Assembly: GCA_016182965.1 (NCBI GenBank)
Contig: JACPFM010000181.1
Span: 1 to 49,336 of the forward strand
Length of the DNA stretch: 49,336 nucleotides
Origin: Deltaproteobacteria bacterium
GTDB taxonomy: Bacteria; Myxococcota_A; Polyangia; Polyangiales; JADJMO01
Direction of reading: 5' to 3'
Below, piece after piece: positions 23,074 through 31,487 of the stretch (the stretch's first letter is position 1; the number at the start of each line of letters is the position of its first letter). A model generated the notes under the pieces. That model was not told where the DNA came from. It ran no database searches and saw only the letters and a program-made list of their open reading frames with translations. The translations under genes were made by a program, and so were the position numbers.

Positions 23074-23244
23074 ATGCACAGCACCCTGTGTGCCTTCGCC
23101 TGGTGGCGCCGCCTGAACTCCACTGTCGAGAGTCAGCGATCCGCGAGCCGCCTGACAGACGTGGCTGCCGGGCGCGCATGTCGCGTGGGGGGCTCCCCGG
23201 TGACGCCGCGTGGCGCGCCGCCGGTCGCTTCCGATTTGCCATGA
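23074..23244 (+). CDS. Possible small ORF ahead of the recombinase
   Basis: 56 residues starting MHSTLCAFAWWRRLN and ending PPVASDLP. No domain is recognised and no ribosome-binding site is clear. It is listed because it is the only plus-strand frame filling the gap between the Cys-rich lipoprotein and the recombinase unit. Confidence 0.2.
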   Translation: MHSTLCAFAWWRRLNSTVESQRSASRLTDVAAGRACRVGGSPVTPRGAPPVASDLP

Positions 23245-23268
23245 GGTGCAGAGTGATCACGCGAGCTG

Positions 23269-23466
23269 GTGTGCGACTGGACTTGTGTGAGGCGTCCCGC
23301 GATCCGCAGCACGACCTGCGACGCCGAGCAGGAGCACCTGCGCGAGCCGCAGGCCTGCGGCGGCGAGGCCCTCACGGATGCCGAGCGGCGGTTCCTCGAT
23401 TATCTGGCGCAGATGCTCGTCCAACGAGCGGCGTCCGGTAGCGGCGCGGACGATGAGGAGGGATGA
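23269..23466 (+). CDS. Small protein overlapping the recombinase start
   Basis: 65 residues from a GTG. The C-terminal half is a clear amphipathic helix (ALTDAERRFLDYLAQMLVQ) with an acidic end (GADDEEG). Its TGA is five bases before the GTG start of the recombinase, and the overlapping region supplies the GAGGAGGG ribosome-binding site, so the two are likely coupled. Small genes in this position sometimes encode directionality or accessory factors, but nothing here proves that. The N-terminal Cys/Trp-rich part may not be coding. Confidence 0.45.
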   Translation: MCDWTCVRRPAIRSTTCDAEQEHLREPQACGGEALTDAERRFLDYLAQMLVQRAASGSGADDEEG

Positions 23467-23470
23467 TCTC

Positions 23471-25137
23471 GTGGTGGAGACGGATCGCCTGCGTGGGAAG
23501 AAGGTCGCGTTGTACGCGCGTTACTCGAGCCAGCTGCAGCGCGAGGCTTCCATCGAGGACCAGCTGCGTCGCTGCCGCGAATGGGTCGTCGCGCGCGGCG
23601 GCGTGGTCGACCCCGATCTCGTGTTCGTGGATGCGGCGACGAGCGGCGCGAGCCTCGCGCGACCGGGGTTCGAGAGCCTGATGCGCCGGCTCGCCGCGAA
23701 GCCGCCCATCGAGGTGATCGTCACGGAAGACCTCTCGCGCATCACGCGCGACTTCGCCGACGCGGGGACGGTCTTCAAGAAGCTGCAGTATCTCGGCATT
23801 CTGCTCGTCGGAATTGCTGACGGGATCGACACCTCGGCGAAGCATGCCAAGCTCACCTACGGCGTGAAGGCTTTGATCGGCGAGGTCTACCTCGACGATC
23901 TCCGCGACAAGACCAAGCGCGGCCTGGAGGGCCGCCGCCTCGCCGGGTACTCCACCGGCGGGCTTCCTATCGGGTACCGCAGCGCACCCGTTCTCGACGC
24001 CTACGAGCGGACGATCGGCCACCGCATCGAAGTCGATCCCGACGGCGCGGCAGTTGTCCTGCGGATCTTCTCGCTCTACCTGGAAGGGCGTTCGCACGAG
24101 GCCATCGCGCGTCTGTTGAACGATGAGCGGGTACCACCGCCACGCGCGCGCACGCGCCATCGGCGCAAGGGCTGGGTCGCGAGCACCATCCGCGCGATCC
24201 TGCACAACGAGGCGTACGTTGGCCGGTGGACGTACAACCGAAACGAGTGGCGGAAGGTGCCCGGCACCAACGCGCGGCGGCCGCGTCCACGCGATACCGC
24301 CGAGCACATGGTCTCGCATCACGACGATCGCCGTATCTTGGACGACGAAACTTGGTCCGCAGTGCAGCGTCGATTGCGTGAGGTCCGTCGGTTCTACACC
24401 GCGACCGCCGACGGCGCGCCGAAGGGGCGTGCTGCGGGGCGCGCGACCACGTACCCGCTGAGCGGGATTCTCCACTGCGGCGCGTGCGGGGCACCCCTGG
24501 TGATCTCCGGAGGCTCGAGCGCGCGCTACTACCGCTGCGCGGATGCAAAGAAGCGCGGCACGTGTCGGAACAACCTGTCGCTCCGCGAGGACGTCGTCCG
24601 GCGAGGGGTCCTCGAAGGTATCGCGGACCGCCTCAGCTCACCGGCCGCCATCGCGTTCTTGCGCGAGCGCGTCGCGCACTACCTCAGCGAGCTCGGCCGC
24701 TCGGCGACTGGCGAGCTCTCGGAGCGGCGCGAACGGCTCGAACGCACGAAGCAACGCATCCAGAGGCTCGTCCAGTTCGTCGCAGACGGCGACGATTCGG
24801 CGGCCGTGCGGTCGGCGCTGCGCGACCTGGAAGCGCAGGCGCGCGCGGAGACAACGGCGCTCGCTGCGTTGGTGGCGGACGCGCGTGCTCCGATCGAGCT
24901 TCCGACCCCGGACCAGCTCCTGAGCAAGCGCGTCGAGCTCGAGCAGATCGTCGCGACGGACCCGACCCGGGGGCGCGAGGAGCTGCGCCGCCTCTTCGAG
25001 GGCGGGCGCCTGCTGCTACACCCGCAGGCCGACGGTAGCTACGTCGCGGAGACGAAGCTGTTTCTGTTGAGGGCGTTCTCGCCGCAAACGACGAAGGCCG
25101 AACCTGGTGGGTCCGGCCCTCGTGCTACAGCCCTGGG

Positions 25138-25156
<19 letters not shown>
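23471..25156 (+). CDS. Large serine recombinase (site-specific integrase)
   Basis: 561 residues from GTG 23471, preceded at 8 bases by GAGGAGGG; an ATG at 23453 is the alternative. Resolvase-type catalytic domain about 10-150: nucleophile Ser19 in ALYARYSS, and Arg residues in EDLSRITRD. Then the Recombinase domain (about 165-290, GYSTGGLPIGYR, EAIARLLNDE, TIRAILHNEAYVGRW), a zinc ribbon (LHCGACGAPL ... YRCADAKKRGTCRNN) and a coiled coil (about 415-490). All expected parts are there, so it should be active. Its last 19 bases overlap the 3' end of a convergent initiator tRNA gene, a typical location for an integrated element, although serine recombinases use tRNA sites less often than tyrosine ones. 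Confidence 0.93.
25096..25118 (+). terminator. Hairpin near the end of the recombinase gene
   Basis: GGCCG-AACC and GGGT-C-CGGCC form a stem with one bulge around a TGGT loop. No T-run follows. It lies inside the recombinase frame, 20 bases before the tRNA 3' end, and could limit transcription between the convergent genes. Confidence 0.35.
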
Positions 25157-25209
<53 letters not shown>

Positions 25210-25384
25210 TCAGTTGGGAGTCGGCACTCTACTCGGCGCGCCCCCCCTGTCAAGCGCGTGACCGACCCCGCCGCGACGGCATCGATCAGGCGCCCCGCGG
25301 CCGTGGCCGCACCCCATTTTCGAGCACGGCCGTGGGGCGTGGCTTGCGGTCGCGCGTGCTTCTTGCTGTACCTGAACCCGACAC

Positions 25385-25654
25385 ATGACCCGGACCCAGA
25401 AGAAGATCGTCATGTATTCCACCGCCTGGTGCCCCTACTGCACCCGGGCGAAGCGGCTGCTGCAGAGCAAGGGCTGGGCGTTCGACGAGATCGACGTCGA
25501 CGGCGACGACGACAAGCGCGCGTGGCTGCGCGAGGTCACCGGCCGCCGCACGGTCCCGCAGATCTTCATCGGTGAAGAGTCCGTCGGCGGGTTCGACGAC
25601 ATCCACGCGCTCGACCGCGCGGGCGAGCTCGAACGGAAGGTCTTCGGCGCGTGA
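25385..25654 (+). CDS. grxC: Glutaredoxin (GrxC type)
   Basis: 89 residues, the usual size. The active site CPYC is at about 17-20 (STAWCPYCTRAKRLL), the cis-Pro loop RTVPQIFIG follows, and GGFDDIHALDRAGEL closes the glutathione-binding site. It should reduce disulfides and mixed glutathione disulfides in the cytoplasm. The stop overlaps the next gene's GTG start by four bases (GTGA), so the two are translationally coupled. All catalytic residues are intact. Confidence 0.95.
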   Translation: MTRTQKKIVMYSTAWCPYCTRAKRLLQSKGWAFDEIDVDGDDDKRAWLREVTGRRTVPQIFIGEESVGGFDDIHALDRAGELERKVFGA

Positions 25655-26199
25655 ACGAGATCACCCTCGAGAGAACCGCCACGCCGCTCGAGACCGTCGG
25701 TCTCGTGTGCGCGCGCGCGTCGTTCGTCGCCGTGCTCGTCGGCGTCGTCGAGGGCATCACGGTCTCGCGCCTCACCGGCGTCTCGGTCGCGGGCATCGGG
25801 CTCGCGACGGCCGGGCTGTGGTTCCCGGCCGCCGTCATCGCGCTGCTCCCGGCGACCAGGCTGCACCGCTTCTCGAAGCGCAAGGTCGCCACGGCGCTCC
25901 TCGTCGCCGTCCTCACGACCCTTCTCTTCGCGAAGTTCGCGACGACCGTCTCCCCGGTCCTCCGCGCGCTCCCGGTCGAGGCGTCGGTGGCGCTCGCGTT
26001 CGCGTGGCTGGCGGCCGGGCTGCAGCTCGACGATCCGTTGAGGCGTCCGCTCGCGATCATCGGCATCGTGGTCGCGGTCGTCCTGCAGATCTTCTCCACC
26101 CGCTGGGTCGACGCGCACCGTGCGTTCGCCGGTCTGCTCATCGAGCACACCGCCGTGCCGCGGCTCATGCTCCGCACGGTGCTCCGCCGATTCGTCTGA
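25651..26199 (+). CDS. Integral membrane protein, five or so helices
   Basis: 182 residues from a GTG overlapping the glutaredoxin stop. Hydrophobic segments at about 20-40, 45-72, 84-103, 112-130 and 138-155; the C-terminus ends LLIEHTAVPRLMLRTVLRRFV. The arrangement resembles the membrane part that precedes the catalytic domain in LTA-synthase-like sulfatases of myxobacteria, which normally continue after a segment like the one at the end here. If so, the enzyme part is missing. That comparison is from memory and weak. Coupling to glutaredoxin is certain; function is unknown. Confidence 0.7.
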   Translation: MNEITLERTATPLETVGLVCARASFVAVLVGVVEGITVSRLTGVSVAGIGLATAGLWFPAAVIALLPATRLHRFSKRKVATALLVAVLTTLLFAKFATTVSPVLRALPVEASVALAFAWLAAGLQLDDPLRRPLAIIGIVVAVVLQIFSTRWVDAHRAFAGLLIEHTAVPRLMLRTVLRRFV

Positions 26200-26205
26200 C
26201 TCGAC

Positions 26206-27120
26206 TCAGCGCCCGCCGAACGCCCTGGGCTCGATCGACATGAGGTAGGCGTAGAGCGCCTTCTTCTCGATCTCGTCCATCTGCGAGGTGTTCTCGATCG
26301 GCATGAACGGATCGAGCTTCTTGCCGTTCTTGCGCGCGCCCGTGGTCACCAGCTTGTCGAAGTCGTCGTAGGTCCAGCCCTTCAAGCCGGTGTCGTGCGG
26401 CGTGAGGTTGAGCGGCACCGGCATCGAGGGGGGCGCGCCGGGGATCGGTCCGCCGCTCAGGTTCTCGCCGTGGCAGCCGATGCAGCCCTTGGCGAGGAAC
26501 CTCCCGTACGCAGCGGTCGGCTCGGGTTTGCCCGCGAGCTCCACCGGGCCGGTGGCCACCTTGCGCGCGACGTCGATCACCAGCATGCCCTTGCGGTCGA
26601 GCACCTTGGCCAGCGTCTTGAACTCGAGCGGGCCGTTCGCCTTGTCGCTGTTCGGCACGCTGCGCACGTACGAGATCACCGCGGCGAGCTCGTCGTCGGG
26701 CAGCCAGTTCACCTCGGTCGAGGGCATGAACCTCGCCGAGCGGCCGTCCTTCTTGATGCCGAAGCGGATCAGACGCGCGAGCTCCGCGTCGCTGTACACG
26801 GCGCCGAGGCCGCCCCCGGTGATGTTCGGGCCGGTGAACTGCCCGAGCGGCCCCATGACCACCGTGTTGCCACCGGCGAGGTCCTTGCCGTGGCAGTCCT
26901 TCGAGCTGCAGGCCGCGGGGCCCTCGACGAGGTGTTTGCCGCGCGCGACGACCGCCGCGTCCTTCGACGCCGCGATCTTCGGCGCCGGCGTGTCGTAGGT
27001 CTTCGACATGCTCTCGTCGAAGGCGCGCACCTGCATCAGCACCCAGCCGCCCGCTCCGAGCGACGACACGCCGAGCACCCCCACGACCCCGAGCAGGATC
27101 TTCTTCAAAACTGGCTTCAT
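26206..27120 (-). CDS. Diheme cytochrome c
   Basis: 304 residues with an N-terminal membrane anchor or signal (about 8-29, no clear cleavage). Two class I cytochrome c domains: heme site 1 is CSSKDCH (71-77), a CX4CH motif rather than CXXCH; heme site 2 is CIGCH (about 213-217). Likely axial Met residues are in ARFMPSTE and DPFMPIEN. It should carry electrons in the periplasm, probably between a dehydrogenase and a terminal acceptor. A strong GGAGGAGG precedes the start. It is divergent from a HiPIP gene, another high-potential electron carrier, which suggests a shared redox role. Confidence 0.9.
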   Translation of the reverse strand: MKPVLKKILLGVVGVLGVSSLGAGGWVLMQVRAFDESMSKTYDTPAPKIAASKDAAVVARGKHLVEGPAACSSKDCHGKDLAGGNTVVMGPLGQFTGPNITGGGLGAVYSDAELARLIRFGIKKDGRSARFMPSTEVNWLPDDELAAVISYVRSVPNSDKANGPLEFKTLAKVLDRKGMLVIDVARKVATGPVELAGKPEPTAAYGRFLAKGCIGCHGENLSGGPIPGAPPSMPVPLNLTPHDTGLKGWTYDDFDKLVTTGARKNGKKLDPFMPIENTSQMDEIEKKALYAYLMSIEPRAFGGR

Positions 27121-27222
27121 CGCGCCTCCTCCCTCGAAAGACGCACCCTATCGACGATTATGACCGATGTCATTGCCGCCCCGCGCTGGACGGCCAGGGC
27201 AAGCGCGCGGCATCATACGCCC

Positions 27223-27522
27223 ATGCTCTCGCGTCGAGATGTGCTGCGCGGCGCCGCCATCGCCTCGGGCCTCGTGGTCCTCGGATGCCGCAGCCGAAGA
27301 GGCGCGCCGACGTGCACCGACGTGTCGACGCTGTCACCAGAGGACGCTCAGACCCGCGTCACCCTGAAGTACCTCGATCGCGCCGAGGATCGCTCCCGCG
27401 CTTGCGAGGTGTGCACCCAGTTCATCGAGCCCCAGGCCGAGGGCTCCTGCGGGAGCTGCCGGGTCCTCAAGGGCCCGATCTCGCCCGCCGGGTGGTGCAA
27501 GGTTTTCGCGCCCAAGTCCTGA
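27223..27522 (+). CDS. High-potential iron-sulfur protein (HiPIP)
   Basis: 99 residues. A twin-arginine signal (SRRDVLRGAAIASGLVVLGC) ends in a Cys that could also be lipidated. The mature part has the four cluster ligands in the HiPIP pattern: CEVCTQFIEP, then GSCGSC, then GWCKVFAPK. It should hold one [4Fe-4S] cluster cycling between +2 and +3, folded before Tat export. The start was chosen at the ATG that gives the complete Tat signal. It is divergent from the diheme cytochrome c across about 100 bases, which must hold both promoters. Confidence 0.88.
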   Translation: MLSRRDVLRGAAIASGLVVLGCRSRRGAPTCTDVSTLSPEDAQTRVTLKYLDRAEDRSRACEVCTQFIEPQAEGSCGSCRVLKGPISPAGWCKVFAPKS

Positions 27523-27567
27523 GCGGCCCACGCGGGTTCGAAAGGCCGGCGCCCCCGCCGGCTGCGC

Positions 27568-28197
27568 TCACCCGACGAAGAGCAGCGTCGCCGACCCCTT
27601 CGCGCAGAGCTCGCCGTGCGGATCCCAGGCGATGCACTCCACGGTCGCCGTGGTGTTGCCGGCGCGGAGCATAGTGGCGTCGACGATGACGTGACCGCCA
27701 CGAATCTGGCGGAAGAACCGGGAGCTCGTCTCGAGGATCGCGTGCTGCCGCGCGGGCGCGACCGCGTACGCAAGCGCCGCCATCACCGGCTCGAACATCG
27801 CGACCACGAACCCCGCCGACAGCGAGCCGAACGCGTTCACCCAGCCCTCGTGCGCGGGGTAGCGCACCCGAATGAGCCGCGGCGGCGACCAATCGAGCAC
27901 CTCGCCGCCCAGGGCCTGCATGGCGGGCGAGGGGCGAAAGCTTTGCGCGATCTGCCCGGAGGGCACCGTGACCTGGGGTACCTGGAGCACCGCGAGCTGG
28001 CCGTCATGCCCTCTTCGCGTCTGAGGCGGCGTCTGAGGCGGCGTCTGCGGCGGCGCCTCCGGCGCGCGAGGCGACGCCGACGGGAGCGTGCGCTGCTGGG
28101 CGTCGCGATGCTGCGTCTCCTCGGATGAACCGGGTTCGGACGAGAAGAGCCCGGGAAGATCGGTGAACGGCGGCTTGGGCGGGACCGGCGGCTCCAT
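27568..28197 (-). CDS. Hotdog-fold protein, PaaI-thioesterase-like
   Basis: 209 residues. The first about 65 are low-complexity, Pro/Gln-rich with a short TPPQ repeat (APPQTPPQTPPQT). The hotdog domain follows (about 85-209): VNAFGSLSAGFVVAMFEPVMAAL matches the long helix with the acidic residue of PaaI-like enzymes, and GGHVIVDATMLRAGNTTATVEC and ELCAKGSATLLFVG match the central strands. Acyl-CoA thioester hydrolysis is likely, with unknown substrate. The N-terminal extension is unusual for the family; a downstream start would remove it. Confidence 0.8.
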   Translation of the reverse strand: MEPPVPPKPPFTDLPGLFSSEPGSSEETQHRDAQQRTLPSASPRAPEAPPQTPPQTPPQTRRGHDGQLAVLQVPQVTVPSGQIAQSFRPSPAMQALGGEVLDWSPPRLIRVRYPAHEGWVNAFGSLSAGFVVAMFEPVMAALAYAVAPARQHAILETSSRFFRQIRGGHVIVDATMLRAGNTTATVECIAWDPHGELCAKGSATLLFVG

Positions 28198-28411
28198 CGC
28201 CGCATCAAGCTACCAGCAACCGGCCGGGCGACGCTCTGCCGCGGCGCGCTTTTCCCAGGATCGCGAAATTGTTGCGCGCAGCGCTCGGCAATCCGAAGGT
28301 CCTGCGCAAACGCGGCGCGCCCCCCCTGGCAAGCGGCCAGATCCCCGCAAATTCAGCATGTGACCACGCGTCCTTTGCCGGCATCGCTGATGCAGCTGGG
28401 GAGGCCCGCAC

Positions 28412-29218
28412 ATGGCGACCTCGGGCATCGACTCTCTCGACCGTTACCGCGCTTCTCTTCAAGGCACCGAGCCCCTCGATCCCGTCGAGGAGCGCGCGCT
28501 CGCCGCTCGCTGGCGCGAAGGCGACTCCGCCGCAGGCGATCGCCTCATCAAGGCGAGCCTGCCGTTCGTGATCTCCATCGCGCTCGAGTACCGGCGCTGG
28601 GGCGCCCCGCTCGAGGATCTCGTCCAGCAAGGCAACCTCGGGCTGCTCAAGGCGGCGAAGAAGTTCGATCCGCAGCGCGACTGCCGGCTCATCACCTACG
28701 CGGTCTACTGGATCCGCGCCGAGATCCGCGACTACGTCGTCCGTGGCTACCGCCTCGTGCGCATCGGCACGACCAAGAACGAGCGCCGCGCCGTCCGCAA
28801 CTACCGCAAGACCCGCGAAGACGATCCCGCCGCGCTCGCCGCGTCGAGCGGCCTCTCGGTCGAGCAGGCCGAGCGCTTGCTGCCGATGCTCCGCGCGCGC
28901 GACGTGTCGCTCGACGCGACGTACGACGGCGAGGCTCCGCAGGTCGATCGGCTCGTCTCCCACGCGCCGAGCCCCGAGGAGCAGAACGTCCGAGCCCGCT
29001 TCGAGGCCGACGCACGCGAGCGCGTGCAGCAAGCCATCGCCCGGCTGCCCGAGCGCGAGGCGCTCATCGTCCGCGAGCGCCTGCTGCAGGACGAGCCCAT
29101 CACGCTCGAGGCCCTCGGCACGCGCCTCGGCATCTCGAAGGAGCGCGTCCGTCAGCTCGAAGAGCGCGCCCGCAAGCGCCTCAAGCAGGACCTCGCCGCC
29201 CTGCACGACGCCGCCTGA
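28412..29218 (+). CDS. rpoH: RNA polymerase sigma factor, RpoH (sigma-32) family
   Basis: 268 residues. Region 1.2/2 starts DSLDRYRASLQGTEPLDPVEE; region 2 contains LEDLVQQGNLGLLKAAKKFDP and FxTYAxYWIRAEIRDYV (here LITYAVYWIRAEI); region 4 contains the HTH (ITLEALGTRLGISKERVRQLE). The RpoH-box-like stretch around VRNYRKTRED between regions 2 and 3 supports the heat-shock subgroup. Length fits. Myxobacteria carry several paralogues (SigB/SigC type), some used in development rather than heat shock, so the regulon is uncertain. It is convergent with the TolC-like gene; a heptamer repeat region separates them. Confidence 0.9.
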   Translation: MATSGIDSLDRYRASLQGTEPLDPVEERALAARWREGDSAAGDRLIKASLPFVISIALEYRRWGAPLEDLVQQGNLGLLKAAKKFDPQRDCRLITYAVYWIRAEIRDYVVRGYRLVRIGTTKNERRAVRNYRKTREDDPAALAASSGLSVEQAERLLPMLRARDVSLDATYDGEAPQVDRLVSHAPSPEEQNVRARFEADARERVQQAIARLPEREALIVRERLLQDEPITLEALGTRLGISKERVRQLEERARKRLKQDLAALHDAA

Positions 29219-29349
29219 GTCGTCAGTCGTCAGTCGTCAGTCATCAGTCATCAGTTCGACGTGAGCGGATGGCGACCGCGGTCGTGCCGCCGCCGTCGCG
29301 CGCGAGCGGCGACAGCGGGCTGACGACTGACGACTGACGACTGACGACT
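29219..29349. repeat. Inverted pair of TGACGAC heptamer tracts
   Basis: Directly after the rpoH stop, GTCGTCA-type heptamers run from 29219 to 29255. Their reverse complement, four TGACGAC-type units, runs from 29320 to 29349, ending at the stop of the TolC-like gene. About 64 unique bases lie between. Transcripts from either side could fold into a long stem, which would suit a two-way terminator. Confidence 0.75.
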
Positions 29350-30957
29350 TCACTTCAAGTCGCCGACCGCCTTCTTCAGCAGCACCCGCGCGATGCGCAG
29401 ATCGACGCGCGCGTTGAGGTGATTGAGCCGCGCGCGGGTGACGTCGGCCTCGGCGTCGATGAGCAGCGCGCTGGTCGTGCTGCCGAGCGTGAACTGCTCC
29501 TTGCGGACGCGGTAGGCCTCTTCGGCGGCGCGCAGCTCGATCTTCGTCGTGGCGATCGCGGCCTCGGCCTCGCGGACCTTGGTGTACGCGTTGGTCACGT
29601 CGAGCGTGAGGCCGTCGGCGATCTGCTCGCGGGTGGCCTTGAGCACGGCGACGTTACCGGAGACGACCTTCTTCTGGTCCTTCGCGATCAGCGCGTCGTT
29701 CGGCGACCACGACAGCTGCACGCCGACGTCCCACGTGGCCTTCCACTCCTGCTTCTGCGGGAAGATGCGCTGGTTCGGGTTCGCGTAGATGAAGTTGCCA
29801 AACGCGTCGAGGCGCGGGTAGAGCGAGGCCTCGACCACGTTGCCCTGATGCTCGGTCGCGGCGATCTGCGCGTCGACAGCCTTGAGCTCGGGGCGCTTGG
29901 CGAACGCCGAGGCCTTCATGCTGGGCAGATCGGCGTCGAGCTTGGGGAGCTCGGCCTCGAGGTCCTCGCCGAGGGCGAAGTGCGTCTCGTCGGCCGCGTG
30001 CATCATCATGCGGAGGTTGGCCTCGGTGATGATCACGAGGTTCTCGGTCTTGATGACCGCGAGCTCGGCGGCCGCGTGCGACGCCTCGACGCGCGCGACG
30101 TCGGCCACGGTGACCACCTTCGCGTCGAGGCGGTTCTTCATGTCCTTGAGGTGCGCCGCCGCCTGCGCCACCGCGGACTTGGCGATGGTCACGGTGCTCC
30201 GCGCGCGCAGGAAGTTGTAGAAGGCCACGCGCGCGTCGGCGCTGGCGTTCATCTTGGTGACCTCGGCGTTCCACTTGGCCGCCTCGTAGGCGTCGATCGC
30301 CGACTGGTGCTGCTGGTAGACGCGCAGCACGTAGTCGCTGAGCGGCACGAGCAGCGAGGCCTGCATCGCGTACTGATCGAGGATGACCGGGAACGAGAAG
30401 GGCGGCGACGCGAACAGCGCCGTGCCCGGAGGAACGGGCTGCCCGCCGGGGACCGGCGCGACCACGGTGCTGAACTGGCTGCTGCCGAGGACCGGCGGGG
30501 TGATCGGCGACAGCCGCGTGTATCGCGCGGTGAACGTCAGGCGCGGCCAGTACGAGTCCCACGCGGTGTCGACCTGCGCGGCTGCGGCCTTGAGCTTGGC
30601 CACGTCGACCGCCGCGTACTTCGAGGTCTTCACCGCGGCGGCCGCGGCGACGTCGGCGGTGAGGGACGTGCCGCTGGAGGTGGTCGCGGCGCTCTCCGCC
30701 GTGCCGGGGGCCTCGCCGGTCGCCGGATCGATCTTCGCGCCCGGCGGCGCGGCGGCGGTCGCCGGCGTGTCGATCGGCGTCGCGCCGGAGGGCGGCGTGG
30801 TGGTCCCCGGCGTCTTCGACGTGGTGGGCGGAGGCGTCGCTCCGGTCGGCGCGGGACCCCCGGCACCCACGGTGCCGGTCTGCGCGCCGGCGCTCTGCGC
30901 GAGGCCGAGGACGAGCGTGAGGGGCGCGAAGCGGACGAGATTCCTGGGCAGGGACAT
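29350..30957 (-). CDS. TolC-family outer membrane efflux protein
   Basis: 535 residues from ATG 30957. A Sec signal (ending QSAGAQ) is followed by about 80 Pro/Thr/Ala-rich residues, then the outer membrane factor repeat: helices and beta strands in two structural halves (WDSYWPRLTFTARYTRLSPI; RVAFYNFLRARSTVTIAKSAV; VVTVADVARVEASHA; SLYPRLDAFGNFIYANP; EAYRVRKEQFTLGSTTSALLIDAE). TolC-type proteins form the trimeric outer-membrane channel of tripartite pumps or type I secretion. No adaptor or inner-membrane pump gene is next to it, so its partners are encoded elsewhere. The long low-complexity N-terminal linker is unusual for the family. Confidence 0.9.
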   Translation of the reverse strand: MSLPRNLVRFAPLTLVLGLAQSAGAQTGTVGAGGPAPTGATPPPTTSKTPGTTTPPSGATPIDTPATAAAPPGAKIDPATGEAPGTAESAATTSSGTSLTADVAAAAAVKTSKYAAVDVAKLKAAAAQVDTAWDSYWPRLTFTARYTRLSPITPPVLGSSQFSTVVAPVPGGQPVPPGTALFASPPFSFPVILDQYAMQASLLVPLSDYVLRVYQQHQSAIDAYEAAKWNAEVTKMNASADARVAFYNFLRARSTVTIAKSAVAQAAAHLKDMKNRLDAKVVTVADVARVEASHAAAELAVIKTENLVIITEANLRMMMHAADETHFALGEDLEAELPKLDADLPSMKASAFAKRPELKAVDAQIAATEHQGNVVEASLYPRLDAFGNFIYANPNQRIFPQKQEWKATWDVGVQLSWSPNDALIAKDQKKVVSGNVAVLKATREQIADGLTLDVTNAYTKVREAEAAIATTKIELRAAEEAYRVRKEQFTLGSTTSALLIDAEADVTRARLNHLNARVDLRIARVLLKKAVGDLK

Positions 30958-31113
30958 GCGACGTAGCCTTTCGTTCACGGCGTGACGCAGATGCCATTTC
31001 GGGGCGTCGGGGTCACCTATCGAACGTCTTCGGCCCGAACGCCAGAGCCCGCGGCGGGTGGGCCGGCTCGGGCCGCCGCGCAGGCGGAGACGCCGGGGGG
31101 CCATTGCGGACGA

Positions 31114-31310
31114 GGTCGAAGGTCGAAGGTCGAAGGTCGAAGCAGTCGCGCGAACGCCGCGGCGCCGTGCACGCCCGACCGAAAGCTGCGTTGACGACCG
31201 TCAACAATGCAACGCGCTCCAGGTCGAACCGAAGCGTCACCAGCCACCACAGCTCTCGGGGGGTCCGGGGGCTTGCCCCCGGTTCGACCTACGACCTTCG
31301 ACCTTCGACC
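31114..31310. repeat. Inverted pair of GGTCGAA heptamer tracts
   Basis: Four perfect GGTCGAA units (31114-31141) are matched by four TTCGACC units (31283-31310, the second with one mismatch), giving 28-base arms about 141 bases apart. Confidence 0.75.
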
Positions 31311-31314
31311 CCTC

Positions 31315-31483
31315 TCGACTGACGACTGACGTTCCATGCGGCTGCGCCGCACCACAGCGGACGAAGCGGCTTGCTGGCCCAGCGCCAGGCGCCAGGACTC
31401 TAGACTCTAGACTCTAGACTCTAGACCTCCGACTTCAGCTAACGACTGACGACTGATCAGCTAACGACTGACGACTGACGACT
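31315..31483. repeat. TGACGAC and TAGACTC heptamer tracts
   Basis: A short TGACGAC tract (31315-31331) and a longer one (31441-31483, interrupted by a TGATCAG palindrome) flank four TAGACTC-type units (31396-31426). The same TAGACTC unit recurs in opposite orientation after the kinase-FGE gene at 41094. Confidence 0.7.
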
Positions 31484-31487
31484 CCGA

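Larger units (their letters stand above)
30958..31487. other. 530-bp intergenic region made largely of heptamer repeats
   Basis: No convincing gene. It holds the upstream region of the TolC-like gene and, from 31114 on, three heptamer families described as separate repeats: GGTCGAA, TAGACTC and TGACGAC. Confidence 0.6.

Noticed and set aside
31114..31483. Possible CRISPR array
   Set aside because: Units are only 7 bases with no spacers; they are tandem microsatellites in inverted pairs.
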